Shown here one piece after another: positions 23,471 through 34,947 of a DNA stretch of 64,000 nt. The stretch comes from Acanthacorydalis orientalis (taxonomy: Eukaryota; Arthropoda; Insecta; Megaloptera; Corydalidae), in contig CM068318.1 in the NCBI GenBank assembly GCA_034766995.1, positions 2,492,501-2,556,500 on the forward strand. The letters run 5' to 3'. Numbering within the stretch: the first letter of the stretch is position 1; every line of letters begins with the position of its first letter. A program made the position numbers and the translations under genes. The notes below the pieces were generated by a model, which saw only the letters and a list, made by a program, of their open reading frames with translations, was not told the DNA's origin and searched no databases.

Positions 23471-23876
23471 ACAGTAAATTAAGAGTTTGTAGAATTACTG
23501 TCATGCATTTTACACATATTCATAAAACAACACCTATGGAGTACGAGGAAGACTACTTTGTAAAAAAGGGAATATAGAACCATTTAATAAAACAGAATAA
23601 TTATTTCACAGCCAACTATTTAAAACATACACAGTCAATATCTAAACAATAGATTAAAAATAGTTTAGAAAAGAGCGGCATTCATATTATTTAATGATTT
23701 TTAGATAAAGTTAATACATAACCCATAAAATACAAATAGAATATAAAAATAAACTGACAAAACTAACTAGTATTTATATCAATAGATGATTGAAAAAAAA
23801 ACTGATTTATTTTAATTAATGTCGACAAAAAATTAAATTGAAACTCATATACGTAGAGAGAAAACACCTGTGGATA

Positions 23877-23879
<3 letters not shown>

Positions 23880-23923
<44 letters not shown>
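23880..23923. repeat. (AT)22 microsatellite
   Basis: Uninterrupted AT array. Confidence 0.95.
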
Positions 23924-23924
<1 letters not shown>

Positions 23925-24747
23925 CTAATACTTTTTTTCACATTTTACACGCGTGAGTATAAAACGTGATCAATAAATATAATAAACAAAGCATTTTGAA
24001 ATATTAAGAGCGATTACAACGGTGATAATTGGATATTTGCCAGTGTGTGAGAGAATTCCAATTATAAATTATTTTTTTTTATGTATACAAGTTTGTTCGG
24101 ATGGTTGGTCGTACGCGTGTGTTTTTATATAAATGAGGATAATTTTAAAATAAATTTCCACATTCATTGACCGGTAAAGTAATGAAACATAATAAATGTT
24201 CGGAATCATTTTCACACATGTGTATCAGAAACGCCAATACATACTCGTATATCTGTTTATTTTCAGTCGTTTCATAGCGCGGACACACTTCAAATATTCT
24301 CTTTCAAGGACACGCCACGCATCAGTTGTGAATTAGATTTGAACCTAAATTCGAATAATCACTTTCTTTCAGAGATTTTTCCTGGCACATTTAGGGGTAG
24401 TACGAATACTACACATATTTGTAACTAGATAATGTGTGTATGTTGTATTAAAATTTAGAAAAAAAAACACTTTCGGACAGGTCTGAATTATTTAATACCT
24501 AATTAAAAAACTTAAAACAGAGATGAAGTAAAAATTCTTCTTAGTCTAAGTGATTTTGAGCTTCATAAATGGAAATCAGATAAGAAAAACTAACTCAAAG
24601 ACACATATACAAATCATAACATTACTTTATACTTCACTTACATTGAAATAAATGTTTATCTTTACTACCCTTTAGAGTGGAGAAAAATATCAATTCATAA
24701 CTAATAAGAATACTGTAATAAATAATAAATTATCCGAGATAAAGATG
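23924..24747. other. Moderately AT-rich sequence, no gene assigned
   Basis: No repeat family copy recognised. CpG-containing parts at about 23,950-24,330 resemble unique sequence. No frame with family signatures. Confidence 0.35.
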
Positions 24748-24786
24748 TATATATATATATATATATATATACATGAGAGAGAAAGA
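24748..24786. repeat. (TA)12 then GA-rich microsatellite
   Basis: TA array followed by CATGAGAGAGAAAG. Confidence 0.9.
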
Positions 24787-25091
24787 AATGATTGTCATAT
24801 AATCCGATAACAATTTTCTATTATAATTGGTTATTGCGATCATAAATAAACTGAGCTTCATAAAATATGATAAACAGAGTGTTTCTCGTGAGTTCGACAT
24901 AATGAACGGATGAATAATAGAAAGAGAGGCGTATATGAGTGACGATACGGTTAATGGAACATAAATGTATAATACTTCCACTACATCAATTCTCGTCTAT
25001 TTTTTTTTTAATAGAAAGTGGTTGTTGACAGCGAACGCATAGTCGGTGAAATTTTTGTTATCGTCCTTTCACACTTTATTTTCAACTCGTT

Positions 25092-25733
25092 TTAGGTGTA
25101 AAAAATAACTCGCTGCCCTGAAATTAAATCAACCGTAACTCTGTTTCAAATTAAAATATTTTCTCGATTTTTTTAGAATTTTGAAGTGCTGAATCTACCA
25201 TTTAAAAGCACTATATGTCTTGGCCAATCAGTTGATATAACGTCACAAAACAGGAATGAAAACGATGACGTCCGAAAAACAGTATATTAGGTATTGCGTA
25301 CTTTGAATAGATTAACTTGGACTAATCAAATTATATTGTATGAAAGCCAAACTTCGAAAGTAATTAACTATCGAATGGTCGAAATACGGAATACTTGTTA
25401 ATATCTAAGATTCAATAATGATTAACCACATTCAAGTTGAAAAAAATGCTACCAAGGCTCAGAACTGATTTGTTCAGCTTTAGAGGAAGGTGCTGCGACG
25501 CATGGAGTACGCAAAATATATTACAACAGTGAAAGAAGAACGAAAATGAATTACGACTTCATAGACTCAGAGCCGACATCTTTTTTTACACACAGAGCTC
25601 GTCAGTTACCAGACAGATTGAGAAAAGTTATACGAAATAATGGAGAAAATTTTAAGGATTGAAATATATTTCATATTTCCGTAAACATTCATTTGATATA
25701 AAAAACGACCACCGAATTAATTTGTATATCTAA
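25092..25733 (+). mobile_element. R1 mariner-derived element, copy D, interrupted by R4
   Basis: Left terminus TTAGGTGTAAAAAATAACTC; right terminus CGAATTAATTTGTATATCTAA. At 25,600-25,662 (+) it encodes LPDRLRKVIRNNGENFKD followed by a TGA, the clearest mariner-type transposase C-terminus of the family. Upstream frames are broken. A 121-bp insertion (R4, 25,306-25,426) splits the element between CTTTG and CACATTC, which are contiguous in copy B. Without it the copy would be about 520 bp. Flanking TA is not intact on the left. Confidence 0.8.
25306..25426 (+). repeat. R4 interspersed repeat, copy 2, nested in R1 copy D
   Basis: Matches 21,864-21,997 apart from a loss of about 15 bp near the start. 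The heptamer GATTAAC occurs near both ends. The exact ends and the target duplication are uncertain. Confidence 0.7.
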
Positions 25734-25804
25734 AAAAATGTCAATGATTCACATTTCATTCAGTGATATTTATTTATTAAGACTGATACTCAATAAATTA
25801 AATG

Positions 25805-25815
<11 letters not shown>

Positions 25816-25845
<30 letters not shown>
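25816..25845. repeat. (AT)14 microsatellite
   Basis: Uninterrupted AT array, 135 bp before the candidate exon acceptor. Confidence 0.9.
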
Positions 25846-25848
<3 letters not shown>

Positions 25849-25980
25849 TAGTAATGATTGAACAAGAATTCAATTGTGAACTATTACAAACTTTCACCAC
25901 TCAATCATTCCCTAAAACTTAATCGTAAATCTTCAATCTGCCAGTCTAACCCTTCTAAAATATCCTACATATTTTCCCAG

Positions 25981-26115
25981 GATGATCGACCGCGACTCGA
26001 CTGTAATTCAATAAGCCGTACTTCATCAAAAGATATTGCCATAGTCAATAGAAGTGGACAGTTAAAACAGCTTCGTGCGAATAAACATCAACGAAGCATC
26101 ATTGAAATAGTTTAA
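25981..26115 (+). CDS. Candidate terminal coding exon, unknown protein (partial)
   Basis: This is a 44-codon open stretch ending in TAA. It is preceded by a textbook-like 3' splice site: a CTAAC branch-type sequence near 25,946, a pyrimidine-leaning tract and TTTTCCCAG ending at 25,980. The peptide is hydrophilic (starts DDRPRLDCNS, contains NRSGQLKQLRANKHQ) and ends IIEIV, a hydrophobic C-terminus that could act as a PDZ-binding tail. The frame is open further upstream to a TGA at 25,855, so it could also be a longer or unspliced frame. Codon content is less AT-biased than the surroundings. No family is recognised, no upstream exon is visible in the window, and a variant poly(A) signal ATTAAA lies near 26,325. 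It may be chance. Confidence 0.35.
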   Translation, partial: DDRPRLDCNSISRTSSKDIAIVNRSGQLKQLRANKHQRSIIEIV

Positions 26116-26807
26116 CACAGCGAAGGCTAAAGATAAATAGTGGTATTTCAAAGCAAAGTTCTAAATTTATATAACAGCCACAAAAGATTTTAACATGCAT
26201 ATAGAGTTTTCTCTCTCGTGCACAAGTTATACTTGTAAGCACGCACGTGATAAATTCGAAAATTAACAGATTAGAACTTGTATCGAGCTTTCATTTAGGG
26301 AAAAAAACAAACTGCATGTAAATCATATTAAAGTAGTGACAGCGTGTTAAATTTAAATAACGAATTACATACGTTTTTTAAATATTTAAGTATATTATAA
26401 TAATTAATTTCTGTATGAAATTTATTCCACTTAACGAAATCGGATTAAGAGATAAATTTTAAAAAAAAAACGTAACGGACGATATTTATAAATTGATTTC
26501 TTAATTAAAACTTTTCTTTATTGCGCTCGTTTTTCACAAACATACAACGTACCATTTAAATAGTGTAGTTAATTATAGGAACAACAGTGGTATAATTTAT
26601 CTCGAACAACCGAAACGATAAATCAGGATACTTAACATGGTTTCTGAACTAAATATTTTGAATTAAATGTTGAATAACAGGTCAGTAGACTTGAAAGCGA
26701 TGTTAGTTCTCGTGTATAACTCGCATATATAAATTATGAAAATTACATTCTCTAAACAAGAAGAAATATATTTATGAAAAACATTACACATGTTTACATG
26801 TTAGAAA

Positions 26808-26814
<7 letters not shown>
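26116..26814. other. Sequence after the candidate exon, no feature assigned
   Basis: Moderately AT-rich. If the exon is real this would hold its 3' UTR. It contains an A10CGTAACGG motif at about 26,461 that resembles similar A-run CGTAAC motifs near 16,370 and 21,255. Confidence 0.3.

Positions 26815-26858
<44 letters not shown>
26815..26858. repeat. (TA)22 microsatellite
   Basis: Uninterrupted TA array. Confidence 0.95.
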
Positions 26859-26859
<1 letters not shown>

Positions 26860-26860
<1 letters not shown>

Positions 26861-27590
26861 AAATAAACAAACACATGATGACAAATACATTTATTCCATT
26901 AATTTGACATAAATATAACGAAAATAGAGCCAGATTTATAATAAAACTATTTCATTTACATATCGTTTAAACTTTATTCATAGAAAAAAAGAAACATGTG
27001 TTTTATTTGACGATTACAAGCCGAGAACAGTAGTTTCTCTCTTTTTACAGATGTATTTTGTATGTTAATCTTAAAGTTCAGTGACAGAACGTATGCATTT
27101 CATTCGTTATTTGACGTCTGTTGGAAATGGATGGATTCTGTAAATTGACTCAATTTGTACAGATCTGCTATCCATATATTTTGGTAAATAGAATAATCAG
27201 TTCTACTAACAATATGTTTTTGAAATATTCGCAGATGTTTGATGTGTTTTTCAGACTCTTTTTTTATAATATGATGCAATATGAATATTCGACCTTTGAG
27301 TTATTTTGAGCTATTTTGGAATTGTAAAAGTCTTCATTTTAATTAATCCAATTTAGATTAAAATTACAAAATCAAACAGTTAATGAGAAAAAATAAATAA
27401 GATTCATAATTCAATAAAATAAAAACTGAAAAATGATATAATATTATTCTTCGTTCCTACTGCTCTTTGTTCCTTTGGGTCATATAAGTGCCTGTTCTCC
27501 ATTACTAGTTTCAACTCTTAGAGAGATGTTGAGAACTTAAAGACTACCAAAATACCTAACCAAATGGATGAAGGCCACTAGGACAACTTA
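26860..27590. other. AT-rich sequence with no supported gene
   Basis: A 62-codon frame at 27,121-27,309 (+, GTG/TTG-type start) is hydrophobic and aromatic with no motif. Nothing else seen. Confidence 0.4.
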
Positions 27591-27725
27591 TCAACGATGC
27601 TGATGTGCTCATAAATAAATGTTCATTCTGGATTAACTTTTATAATTCTAGGACGTGAAAATTCATTTATGAAAGTGAATTTAGCAAGTGTGAAAAATTA
27701 TAATTTTGATTTATGAAATCTCAAA
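27590..27725 (+). repeat. R3 arm, degenerate
   Basis: CGATGCTGATGTGCTCATAA, then GGACGTGAAAATTCATTTAT, GAAAGTGAATTTAGCAAGTG. The outer half is well kept, the inner half poorly. Confidence 0.55.
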
Positions 27726-27729
27726 CAAT

Positions 27730-28920
27730 TTCAAATTTTATCAGATAAAAGGAATTCCTTTTTTCAGCCTACACCCTTTTTTCACGAGTTTCAATTCTTA
27801 ATTAGTGACAGAACTATTTAAAGAAACATTCAATTTCGATCCAAGCAAAAATTGTTTAAACTTTTATAATGCGACAGTTCTTCATTTATTATATTTGCAA
27901 TAAATGTCGACATTTTATAAATTCTAAAATTAATAAATACTACTTTGACATGATGATCTTAATCTTCATAAATTACAAGTCTTCATCGTCTACGATTAGT
28001 TTCCTCTCTTGAACCCATTTCAGATAAACTAAAACTTAACTTTAATTAAAAACAAGTACTAGTTTATCTACAAACTGTCTGAAGATGACTGAAGAGTAAC
28101 GACTCATCGTGACCGATAGACACAAGTGGTTCATCAGATAACCAGATCAATATAGGGGTAACAGGTATAAAGACAGATAATTATAACATCATTAAATACA
28201 TAAACAGAAGTTACAAATTAATAACTAACAATTCAATATCTGTAACATGAAAAACCATTCGTAAATTTCGTAGAATATAACAAGATAACTAATCTCGGAC
28301 AAAAACATCAACGTTTGAATAAAAAGTACGAATTCGACAGAACTCGTGAATTTTTCGCACGTTCGCTTTGAAATTTCAAATTAATATTCGATCGGATTAC
28401 AAACATCCATACTTATAAAACACTTCTTATTACATTTGAATATTACATTGTAAAATCGAACACAGAATAAAATCAATAACTGAGAATCTTATTGCGAGAA
28501 CGCACTTTGAAATTATGGCCTCGTGCCAGTCAGTCGGGTTTGTTTTCGTCTATCAGAAGAACAACGTGATTAAATTATCTTTATAATTTATTGAACATTT
28601 TATTTTAAATCTCGTATATACAAACGACAAATATTAAATACAACAGTTTATACAATTATTTACAATGTTTACAATCCGCGCACTTAAGGTTTATTTATGA
28701 GATATTTAGAAAGAAGTTAATAATATATGAATATCATTTTTTATATACAAAAAAAGATTCTCGTGTCTGTATATAAAATTTATAGCTTGAGAAAAAATTG
28801 ATTAGAGCATAAATGATATTCTTACTGATGGAAATAATCACAAATTCAAAATCAAGGACAAAGTAATATAAAAAATAGATTAGTAAATGAGTCTTATTTA
28901 AGTCATTCAACCTGGTGCTG
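27730..28920. other. AT-rich sequence, no gene assigned
   Basis: Around 28,075-28,120 there is a CTGAAGATGACTGAAGAGTAACGACTC stretch (given here as two parts: CTGAAGATGACTGAAGAG and TAACGACTC), a type of imperfect hairpin common in 3' parts of arthropod retroelements. No coding remnant supports a retroelement here. Confidence 0.3.
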
Positions 28921-28924
28921 TAGA

Positions 28925-29290
28925 CATAATTTACTGCTAATATTTTTCATTAAAATTACTATTTATGAAGAAATAGAAGGATTTTTAAGTAGTTGAACAT
29001 CAAAGTCAATCCTCACACCAGCGATTAATGTCAATAGAACATGTGTATTATAAGAAAATAAAGAAATATAATTAAAAATATCAATCTACTGCCTCACGGC
29101 AAACGTTTGTTGATCAGTAAACTGACATTTATTGAACAACACATGCGTACCAGAGATGAGGTTAGTTTTGAAATAAAATAGAGAATTAAAGGAATATTCG
29201 CAGTTTCTATTATTTTTTTTTTTTAATTCTTTAGTGATAGTACCGAATAATAGAAGATAACAAAGAATATCAGTGTTCTGTGAGTAACAG
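28925..29290 (+). repeat. R2 element, copy 2
   Basis: About 365 bp aligned with 6410-6765, differing by scattered substitutions and small gaps: CAGCGATTAATGTCAATAG, AACATGTGTATTATAAGAA, CTGCCTCACGGCAAACG, GATGAGGTTAGTTTTGAAA. The terminal repeats are not visible here. The overlapping minus-strand frame (29,086-29,316) is a by-product of the repeat: in copy 1 the same region is shifted and interrupted. Confidence 0.75.
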
Positions 29291-29299
29291 AAAGAAGAA

Positions 29300-30505
29300 T
29301 ATCTGCAAATAAACACATCAACCGTACTGGAATGAGAGAGTTAATTATAGAAGTAGAAGGAAGAAATCATCGAATATTAAAATAAAATATTATATTTTTA
29401 CCCAATTTTTCAGATTAAAATTCAAAGAAATAAAAGAATTATTTCGTTTCAATTTTGTCAAATAAAATAATATATGCTGATAAATAATTATAAATTAGAC
29501 ACAGACTTAAATACAAGTACATTTTTAAGCTGTATTAGACTTTCTTTTGGAATTTCTGATCAATATTTAAATGTTTAAACAGAATATATTCTAATTATTT
29601 ATAAATAAGATTTATACAATTTTCCATAATATCTTAAGGTCATTGTTCTTAAACCAAACCTCTGTTTTATAAATGAATTATGACTCAACAAAACCGCGAC
29701 AAAATTTTGTTTACCAAATATATGATAATAAAACTTTTCTATATATATTATTAAATTACCAAGTGCAACAAATCCTCTAATGAATACATATGTGCAAATA
29801 ATGACGGGACAAAGTGAAAAAAACGGTATTTTATAAACACATCCAAAAATAGACACTGTGATTAATAACAACTCTAACAAAGAGGACGTTAATTTCTCTA
29901 CAAATCTCTTTTAAAGGTTGCTTGAATCTTTTGGTTCCCCGTTGAGTAATACTCGGCGACATTTAAAAAAAATAAATATAATTAGTAGGCAGATTGTTAT
30001 TATTGACAAATAAAATTAACATCTAATTAAAACTAGCATCGCAGACAAATATTTTTAATAAGAATTAATATTTAAATAAATATAAAAGTAGATGAATAGA
30101 GAAAAAAATCCGAATGGATATAAAGAAGTCGCAGATATAAATATACAAAGAGATAAGACTGCATGGATCAATACGAATGGGGTGATTATTACATAAGGGA
30201 TGCTCTTTGGATAAGGAATGTATGATACTTCATCGATGTCACAGAAACTGACGTTAAAAAATTCAAATAAAAGATGAGGGGACAGATTCAAAAGGTCAGA
30301 GAACTGGAAAGGAAGAATTGATGGCAGAAAGGGGAAAGTTCGTAGTCTATCATCCGACCATGAATCAATTATTTGACACAGAAGTGTGTGTGTGTGCGTG
30401 GATACGTGTATACATATAAAATTTAATACTAAATAGTCAAGTTTTTAAACTAAACTTATGATTTTTAATTTTGTGGTTTTTTTTTAATAAATATGTATTT
30501 GTTAT
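29300..30505. other. AT-rich sequence with no supported gene
   Basis: Frames at 29,599-29,880 (-, 93 codons) and 30,055-30,291 (-, 78 codons) are strongly hydrophobic and could be read as membrane segments. Tyr, Ile, Leu and Phe richness is expected from AT-rich DNA, and no conserved motif is present. (GT)n lies at 30,384-30,397. Confidence 0.35.
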
Positions 30506-30509
30506 AGTG

Positions 30510-30590
30510 CAGCTTTTTACATAGAAAAACTCTGTACGGTTTGTGGGATGAAAAAAGAATTTATTTGTGAAAGAGAATAGGAAAGATTTT
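30510..30590 (+). repeat. R3 arm, outer half
   Basis: CTGTACGGTTTGTGGGATG, AAAAAAGAATTTATTTGTGA, AAGAGAATAGG. Confidence 0.65.
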
Positions 30591-30599
30591 TTTAAATAT

Positions 30600-31245
30600 T
30601 TTCCTTTTTAATTATTAATTTACTAAATTAATCATCTTCATTAATTAACAATATTATTTATTTATATTGATAAACATTTAACCTTCATGCTATTATTGTA
30701 ACATAGACGAAACACAAAAAAATAAATTTCAAAAATTCACAAGTTACCATGCAAAATCAAATATTTGTCTGTATTTAGGGATTTGTGAACTAACGATATC
30801 ACTTTTTTAAAGAAATACATGAATTTTTATTAAAGTTCTATCACACGAACATTTGTTGTGCTATAAAATAAAGCTCCATGTCTCGAAACAAACAATAGAT
30901 ATATTCACAAGGACTCTGTATGAACAGATGTACCAACAATAATGTGTATTTCCTTCTAAAGCTACATATTGTGGCTCCATAAACATTCTTAAAACGGTTT
31001 CAGGTTTGTGCCGCTACAATATACGGCTCACAGCCAGAAACACATTTGTCAATATGAAGAATAATATAAAATATGTAGAACGGGCATAAATAATATGTTT
31101 CTCGTTCTAGACACTTTGTGTGGATATCATATATTCTTGAATGAAACGAATCTTAAAGTTACTGAAATATATTTTGTTAAAATTAATACCAGATGTAAAA
31201 ATATAGTTTATGCACTAAGGCTATATTCACTTCCAGAAAAAAATT
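30600..31245. other. AT-rich sequence with no supported gene
   Basis: No feature supported. The 113-codon frame starting at 31,095 runs into an R3 arm and is not called. Confidence 0.35.
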
Positions 31246-31249
31246 GTTC

Positions 31250-31380
31250 TCTTACAAAAAAACAACATTTTTCTAATCAAAAATGGTTGATAATTGATTA
31301 TTCATCATTTTTGATAGTTGTTTGCATGTATTTCGATGGCAATCGCATAAAACTCCGAGCACTGAGATACAATACGCATG
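31250..31380 (-). repeat. R3 arm
   Basis: Reverse-complement arm: TTTTTCTAATCAAAAATGGT, TGATAATTGATTATTCATCA, TTTTTGATAGTTGTTTGCAT, GTATTTCGATGGCAATCGC, CTCCGAGCACTGAG. The minus-strand frame at 31,298-31,492 and the plus-strand frame at 31,095-31,436 overlap it. Confidence 0.75.
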
Positions 31381-31399
31381 TGAAACGAGCTGAACTAGT

Positions 31400-32362
31400 A
31401 AAATGCCTAATCTTGATTGGATATAACTTACAATAAAAAAATATTAAAACTGTTAAACATAAAAATACATTTAAAGAGCTGTGAACTAACAATAGGATTC
31501 GCAGATTTTTTTACCTAGAAACATCTTAAAATAAGCTAGAATGCTTGACAAGATTTTGAAGTCTTATTTATAATATAAATAACAAATTATAGAAATTGTT
31601 ATAAAATACTGTTATCTCAATATTATATTTATGGAAAGAACACATAGACCCACAACGTGTGTAAATAAGTCCATATTTATTTGTTACATTCGAGAGCTTT
31701 AAGTGCTTCTTGAAAATTTCATTTTTTAAATATCATTGACGGCCGTGTAGAATTTGACAGACTGCACTTCGAGCTCTATAAATAATTAAAGATAAAACAT
31801 ATACCACTACTTCGAACATCCCTCCGCATACATATTTCATTCCAGATAAAATATTCAACAGCCCATGTGTCACAAATAAAATATGAACAAGATGTAACAC
31901 CTGAATAACACAACGGCAGTGTTAACTGTCTCGTCTTGATTAATGTACGAACAAAAGTTTCTGCACTTACGGTTCAAAGAACGCGTCGCCTAACAGAGTA
32001 CACAGATTAAAAAAGAAAAATACTCTTTAACGTTTTCCGAAACAATCGCGTATAAATGATGCAGGTATCGTTTCCTTCAAGTGAACACCGACCGTACGTC
32101 AAACAGTATGCGGTAAGTTATCCTAGGAAATGACTGTCGCACCGCACCTCGAAATAATGAGTCGATTTGTATTAATGGTTAAAAGCCCATCATTTCGAAA
32201 CGCAATGCTTATATTATGTGATTGTGGTGCATGGGGGAGAGTTTAACGAGCAAATTTCACGCGTTAGATACACGGAAATCTGGATGTGTGTCAAGGAATG
32301 GTTTATATATTAGTTTCAGACCTACATTCGAGTGTTTGTGTGTGTATAGGCGCATATGCATA

Positions 32363-32365
<3 letters not shown>
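31400..32365. other. Unassigned sequence, partly CpG-richer
   Basis: From about 31,660 to 32,340 the sequence is less AT-rich and repeat-free. No coding region is supported. The frame at 32,222-32,434 (+) reads into a (TA)n array. Confidence 0.35.

Positions 32366-32413
<48 letters not shown>
32366..32413. repeat. (TA)23 microsatellite
   Basis: Preceded by CATATGCATATGCATATA. Confidence 0.95.
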
Positions 32414-32416
<3 letters not shown>

Positions 32417-32566
32417 ATTCCTTTCCTAAATTAAATTTCACTGTTTCACAGTAGCTTAAAGATGCAAATAGAATTCTAAGGCACACCACCATATTATTGA
32501 ATACAGATGGGTTTAATCACATACAGTAAATTTGAAACTTGATGTTTAACTAAAACACAATGTATT

Positions 32567-32940
32567 AGGTGTACAAATTAAATCGGTGCCTTTAAATTGA
32601 ATCAATAAAAACTGTTTTACTTCCAATTCTTTAACAAATTTAGATACTTATAAAGAAAATGACGTAAAACATAATGAAATGAACTTGAGACAGTAGTCAA
32701 TTGAAAAATAAAGAAAACAGAAAGTAATTTTGTTACACGACCACGTTTGACCTCACATGACCAATCGTACAATAGACAATTGAATTTAGAAATGCTAGAA
32801 CATCCACCTAGTAATTCTGACTTGCCATCGTATGACTATTTTCTTTAACAGACTGTGAACAGTTTTCTGATGACAACGCAACTGAAGCATTACATATTTT
32901 TCAAATATATTTTCCAAAGAAATATAAAAATAGGTGAAAA
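32567..32940 (+). mobile_element. R1 mariner element, copy G, with decayed catalytic core
   Basis: The left terminus TTAGGTGTACAAATTAAATC is preceded by TA (32,565-32,566). Unlike other copies this one keeps transposase core code on +. One frame reads KQKVILLHDHV then PHMTNRTI around 32,716-32,760, matching the mariner LLHDNARPH block with the second catalytic Asp (32,739-32,741). A shifted frame reads LEMLEHPPSNSDLPSYDYF around 32,786-32,835, matching HPPYSPDLxPxDYxLF with the third Asp (32,819-32,821). The two Asp codons are 80 nt apart, not the 105 nt of a DD34D core, so about 25 nt were lost and the frame is broken. The right end was not found. This links the whole R1 family to mariner. 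Confidence 0.8.
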
Positions 32941-33089
32941 AATAAATTAAATGTGAAAAAATGTGAATTATCATGAAAAATGACATTTTCAATCTCAAAA
33001 CTCTTAATAGCAATTTACTGAAAAAATATTTCACTATTACAGTATATTTTTTTTCAAAAACGAAACGTACTTCAAGCATATTCAGAATC

Positions 33090-33235
33090 TTCTTTCACAA
33101 ATGAATCAATGTGATATTTGGAAGAACTTATTTTCACGATCACAAATTATATTTAACTTCTTCCACAATTCACAAAATGTATTTCTGATCAAAAATATTT
33201 AATAGTTTAATTAATAAAAATATTTTGTAAAATAT
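33090..33235 (-). repeat. R3 arm
   Basis: Reverse-complement arm: CTTTCACAAATGAATCAATG, TTCCACAATTCACAAAATGT, ATTTCTGATCAAAAATATTT. Confidence 0.6.
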
Positions 33236-33294
33236 GATAGTATTTTATAATATTTTTTGAGTATTTTTTGGGATAAGAAACGATTTTCAATTTT

Positions 33295-33450
33295 TTAAAT
33301 GAATTCCTTTTTCACAAAGTACAAAAAAGCTGACCAAAAAATCCATTAAATAATATTTTCTTCTTGTTGCTTATAAGCATTTTAATGACAATTCAATCAT
33401 ACTCCAAGTGTCAAGGTACAGATTTGTCTGTACCTGGGACTCTAACGATT
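33295..33450. repeat. R3 arm with palindromic centre
   Basis: Reverse-complement arm (GAATTCCTTTTTCACAAAG, AAAAAAGCTGACCAAAAAAT, TTGTTGCTTATAAGCATTTT, AATCATACTCCAAGTGTC). It ends in the inverted centre AGGTACAGATTTGTCTGTAC plus CT at about 33,413-33,435. This is direct evidence that R3 arms meet head to head. Confidence 0.75.
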
Positions 33451-33534
33451 ACCCAGTGTTAAAAATGCATTGTCACGATTTTGAAATTTAATTCACAGAC
33501 TAAACGAATATCGTAGTAAAATTACAAGTCTACA

Positions 33535-34165
33535 ATAGTACAAGTCCGAATAGTAAGATGCTAAGTATTTAATTTAAATTCTACACCTAATGACATTTAG
33601 AAAGATATTTAAATTAATTAAAGACATTGTATTTCAAAATTGAAAAAAATGACAAGTAATTTTATACTCTATCTTGACCGAGTATTATGAGTCTGTAAGA
33701 TCAAAATTACTAAAGAGATGTGGATTTTATTTAAAAAGTTTTTGTATAAAATAATTCATTTAAATTAAAAACTGGAAAAAATACAAGTAATGTCTTCTTT
33801 TACCCTACCAGCAAATCACAATTTTTTTATAATCGAAATTACTAAGTACCTCATTTAAATTTATTACTAAAAATAATTCAAAAATCTATTTTCATTAATT
33901 AAAGAAAAATATTACAGAAAATGACAAGTAATTTTATCGCCTATCCTACCAAAAAAATAATCAATCATTACAATCGAAATGACTAAGTACTTCATTTAGT
34001 TTCTTGCGTACTTCAAATAAAAAAAAAACAATTTTTATTAATTTAAAAAAATAACATTCCATTGATAAATCGAAAAATATAACTTGCAATTGTATCCTTT
34101 AGCCTAGCAGGAAATCATCCATCCTGACAATCGAATACTGGATAAATCCTGTTTCAAATTATTCT
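33535..34165. repeat. Degenerate tandem array, about 130-bp unit, four units
   Basis: Four successive units start near 33,615, 33,755, 33,890 and 34,030. Each runs ATTAATTAAAGA-like, then AAATGACAAGTAATTTTAT, CCTACCAGCAAATCA, CAATCGAAATGACTAAGTAC, TTCATTTAAATTTCTTG. A partial unit precedes (33,535-33,600). Units differ substantially, so the array is old. No coding capacity is apparent. Confidence 0.75.
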
Positions 34166-34226
34166 AGTATGAACAAAATAATGCCTTGTTTTTCACAAAT
34201 TTTGATATATTTTCTCATATAATTCA

Positions 34227-34228
<2 letters not shown>

Positions 34229-34318
<90 letters not shown>
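34229..34318. repeat. (AT)n(AC)n(AT)n compound microsatellite
   Basis: Two long AT arrays separated by ACACACACAC at about 34,273-34,283. Confidence 0.95.
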
Positions 34319-34319
<1 letters not shown>

Positions 34320-34320
<1 letters not shown>

Positions 34321-34910
34321 GCCCATACACAGTGTGTGTGTGTATGACAACAAAAGGTCATAAGACGAATCAATAAATCAGCATGTGGCTGAAGTAACAG
34401 ACACAGTAAATCTATAATTTAATAATCTAATATTCGTGCGCATCGATCCTGTAACTATATATTCACGAAATCATTCGGAATCCAATAAACGCACAATTTC
34501 CAGTATGAAATATAGACTAGCAACAAATTCCTAGAGATTTATACAGTCTTTGTGTTTCATATCGGCCGCATTAATGTTTAAATCAGTTCGCTCTAAAACA
34601 AAACTAGTGAAATTAATCCGTCGAATTATTAATGCATGCTACACATGCGTGCTGATTAAATAACATCAATCTGTTTAATTATTTACAAACATATACGTTT
34701 ATATAATCAACCGCACAACATGTTGCATTTTATTTATGTATTTCGGTACAGATAATAATAATAATTAATGTCGGTACGCTTTTTGTTCAGATCACGCAAT
34801 GATGGAATATTTAGAGAATTGTAATTGAATGTTGCGGTTATATGATTTATATTTTTTTTATAAAAAATACTCTGTAAATAATATAGTATTCGAGTGTATT
34901 TATTATTTGT
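34320..34910. other. AT-rich sequence with no supported gene
   Basis: A CpG-containing patch occurs at 34,430-34,640. No frame of note. Confidence 0.35.
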
Positions 34911-34913
34911 AAT

Positions 34914-34947
34914 ATTGATAATAATATGATAAAATACAGTTCGTGTA
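34914..34947 (+). repeat. Left flank repeat of R1 copy E
   Basis: ATTGATAATAATATGATAAA followed by ATACAGTTCGTGTA. A near copy (four differences over 35 bp) lies just after the element at 35,199-35,233. Confidence 0.85.

Noticed and set aside
28075..28125. Retroelement 3'-end-like motif
   Set aside because: No reverse transcriptase, poly(A) tail or target duplication was found to support an element.
29086..29316. 76-codon minus frame that could look like a small membrane protein
   Set aside because: It lies inside repeat R2. The corresponding frame in R2 copy 1 (6410-6765) is shifted and interrupted, so there is no coding constraint.
33575..33592. Isolated TTCTACACCTAA resembling an R1 right end
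   Set aside because: The preceding sequence does not match the R1 interior and no partner terminus was seen; likely chance within the tandem array.
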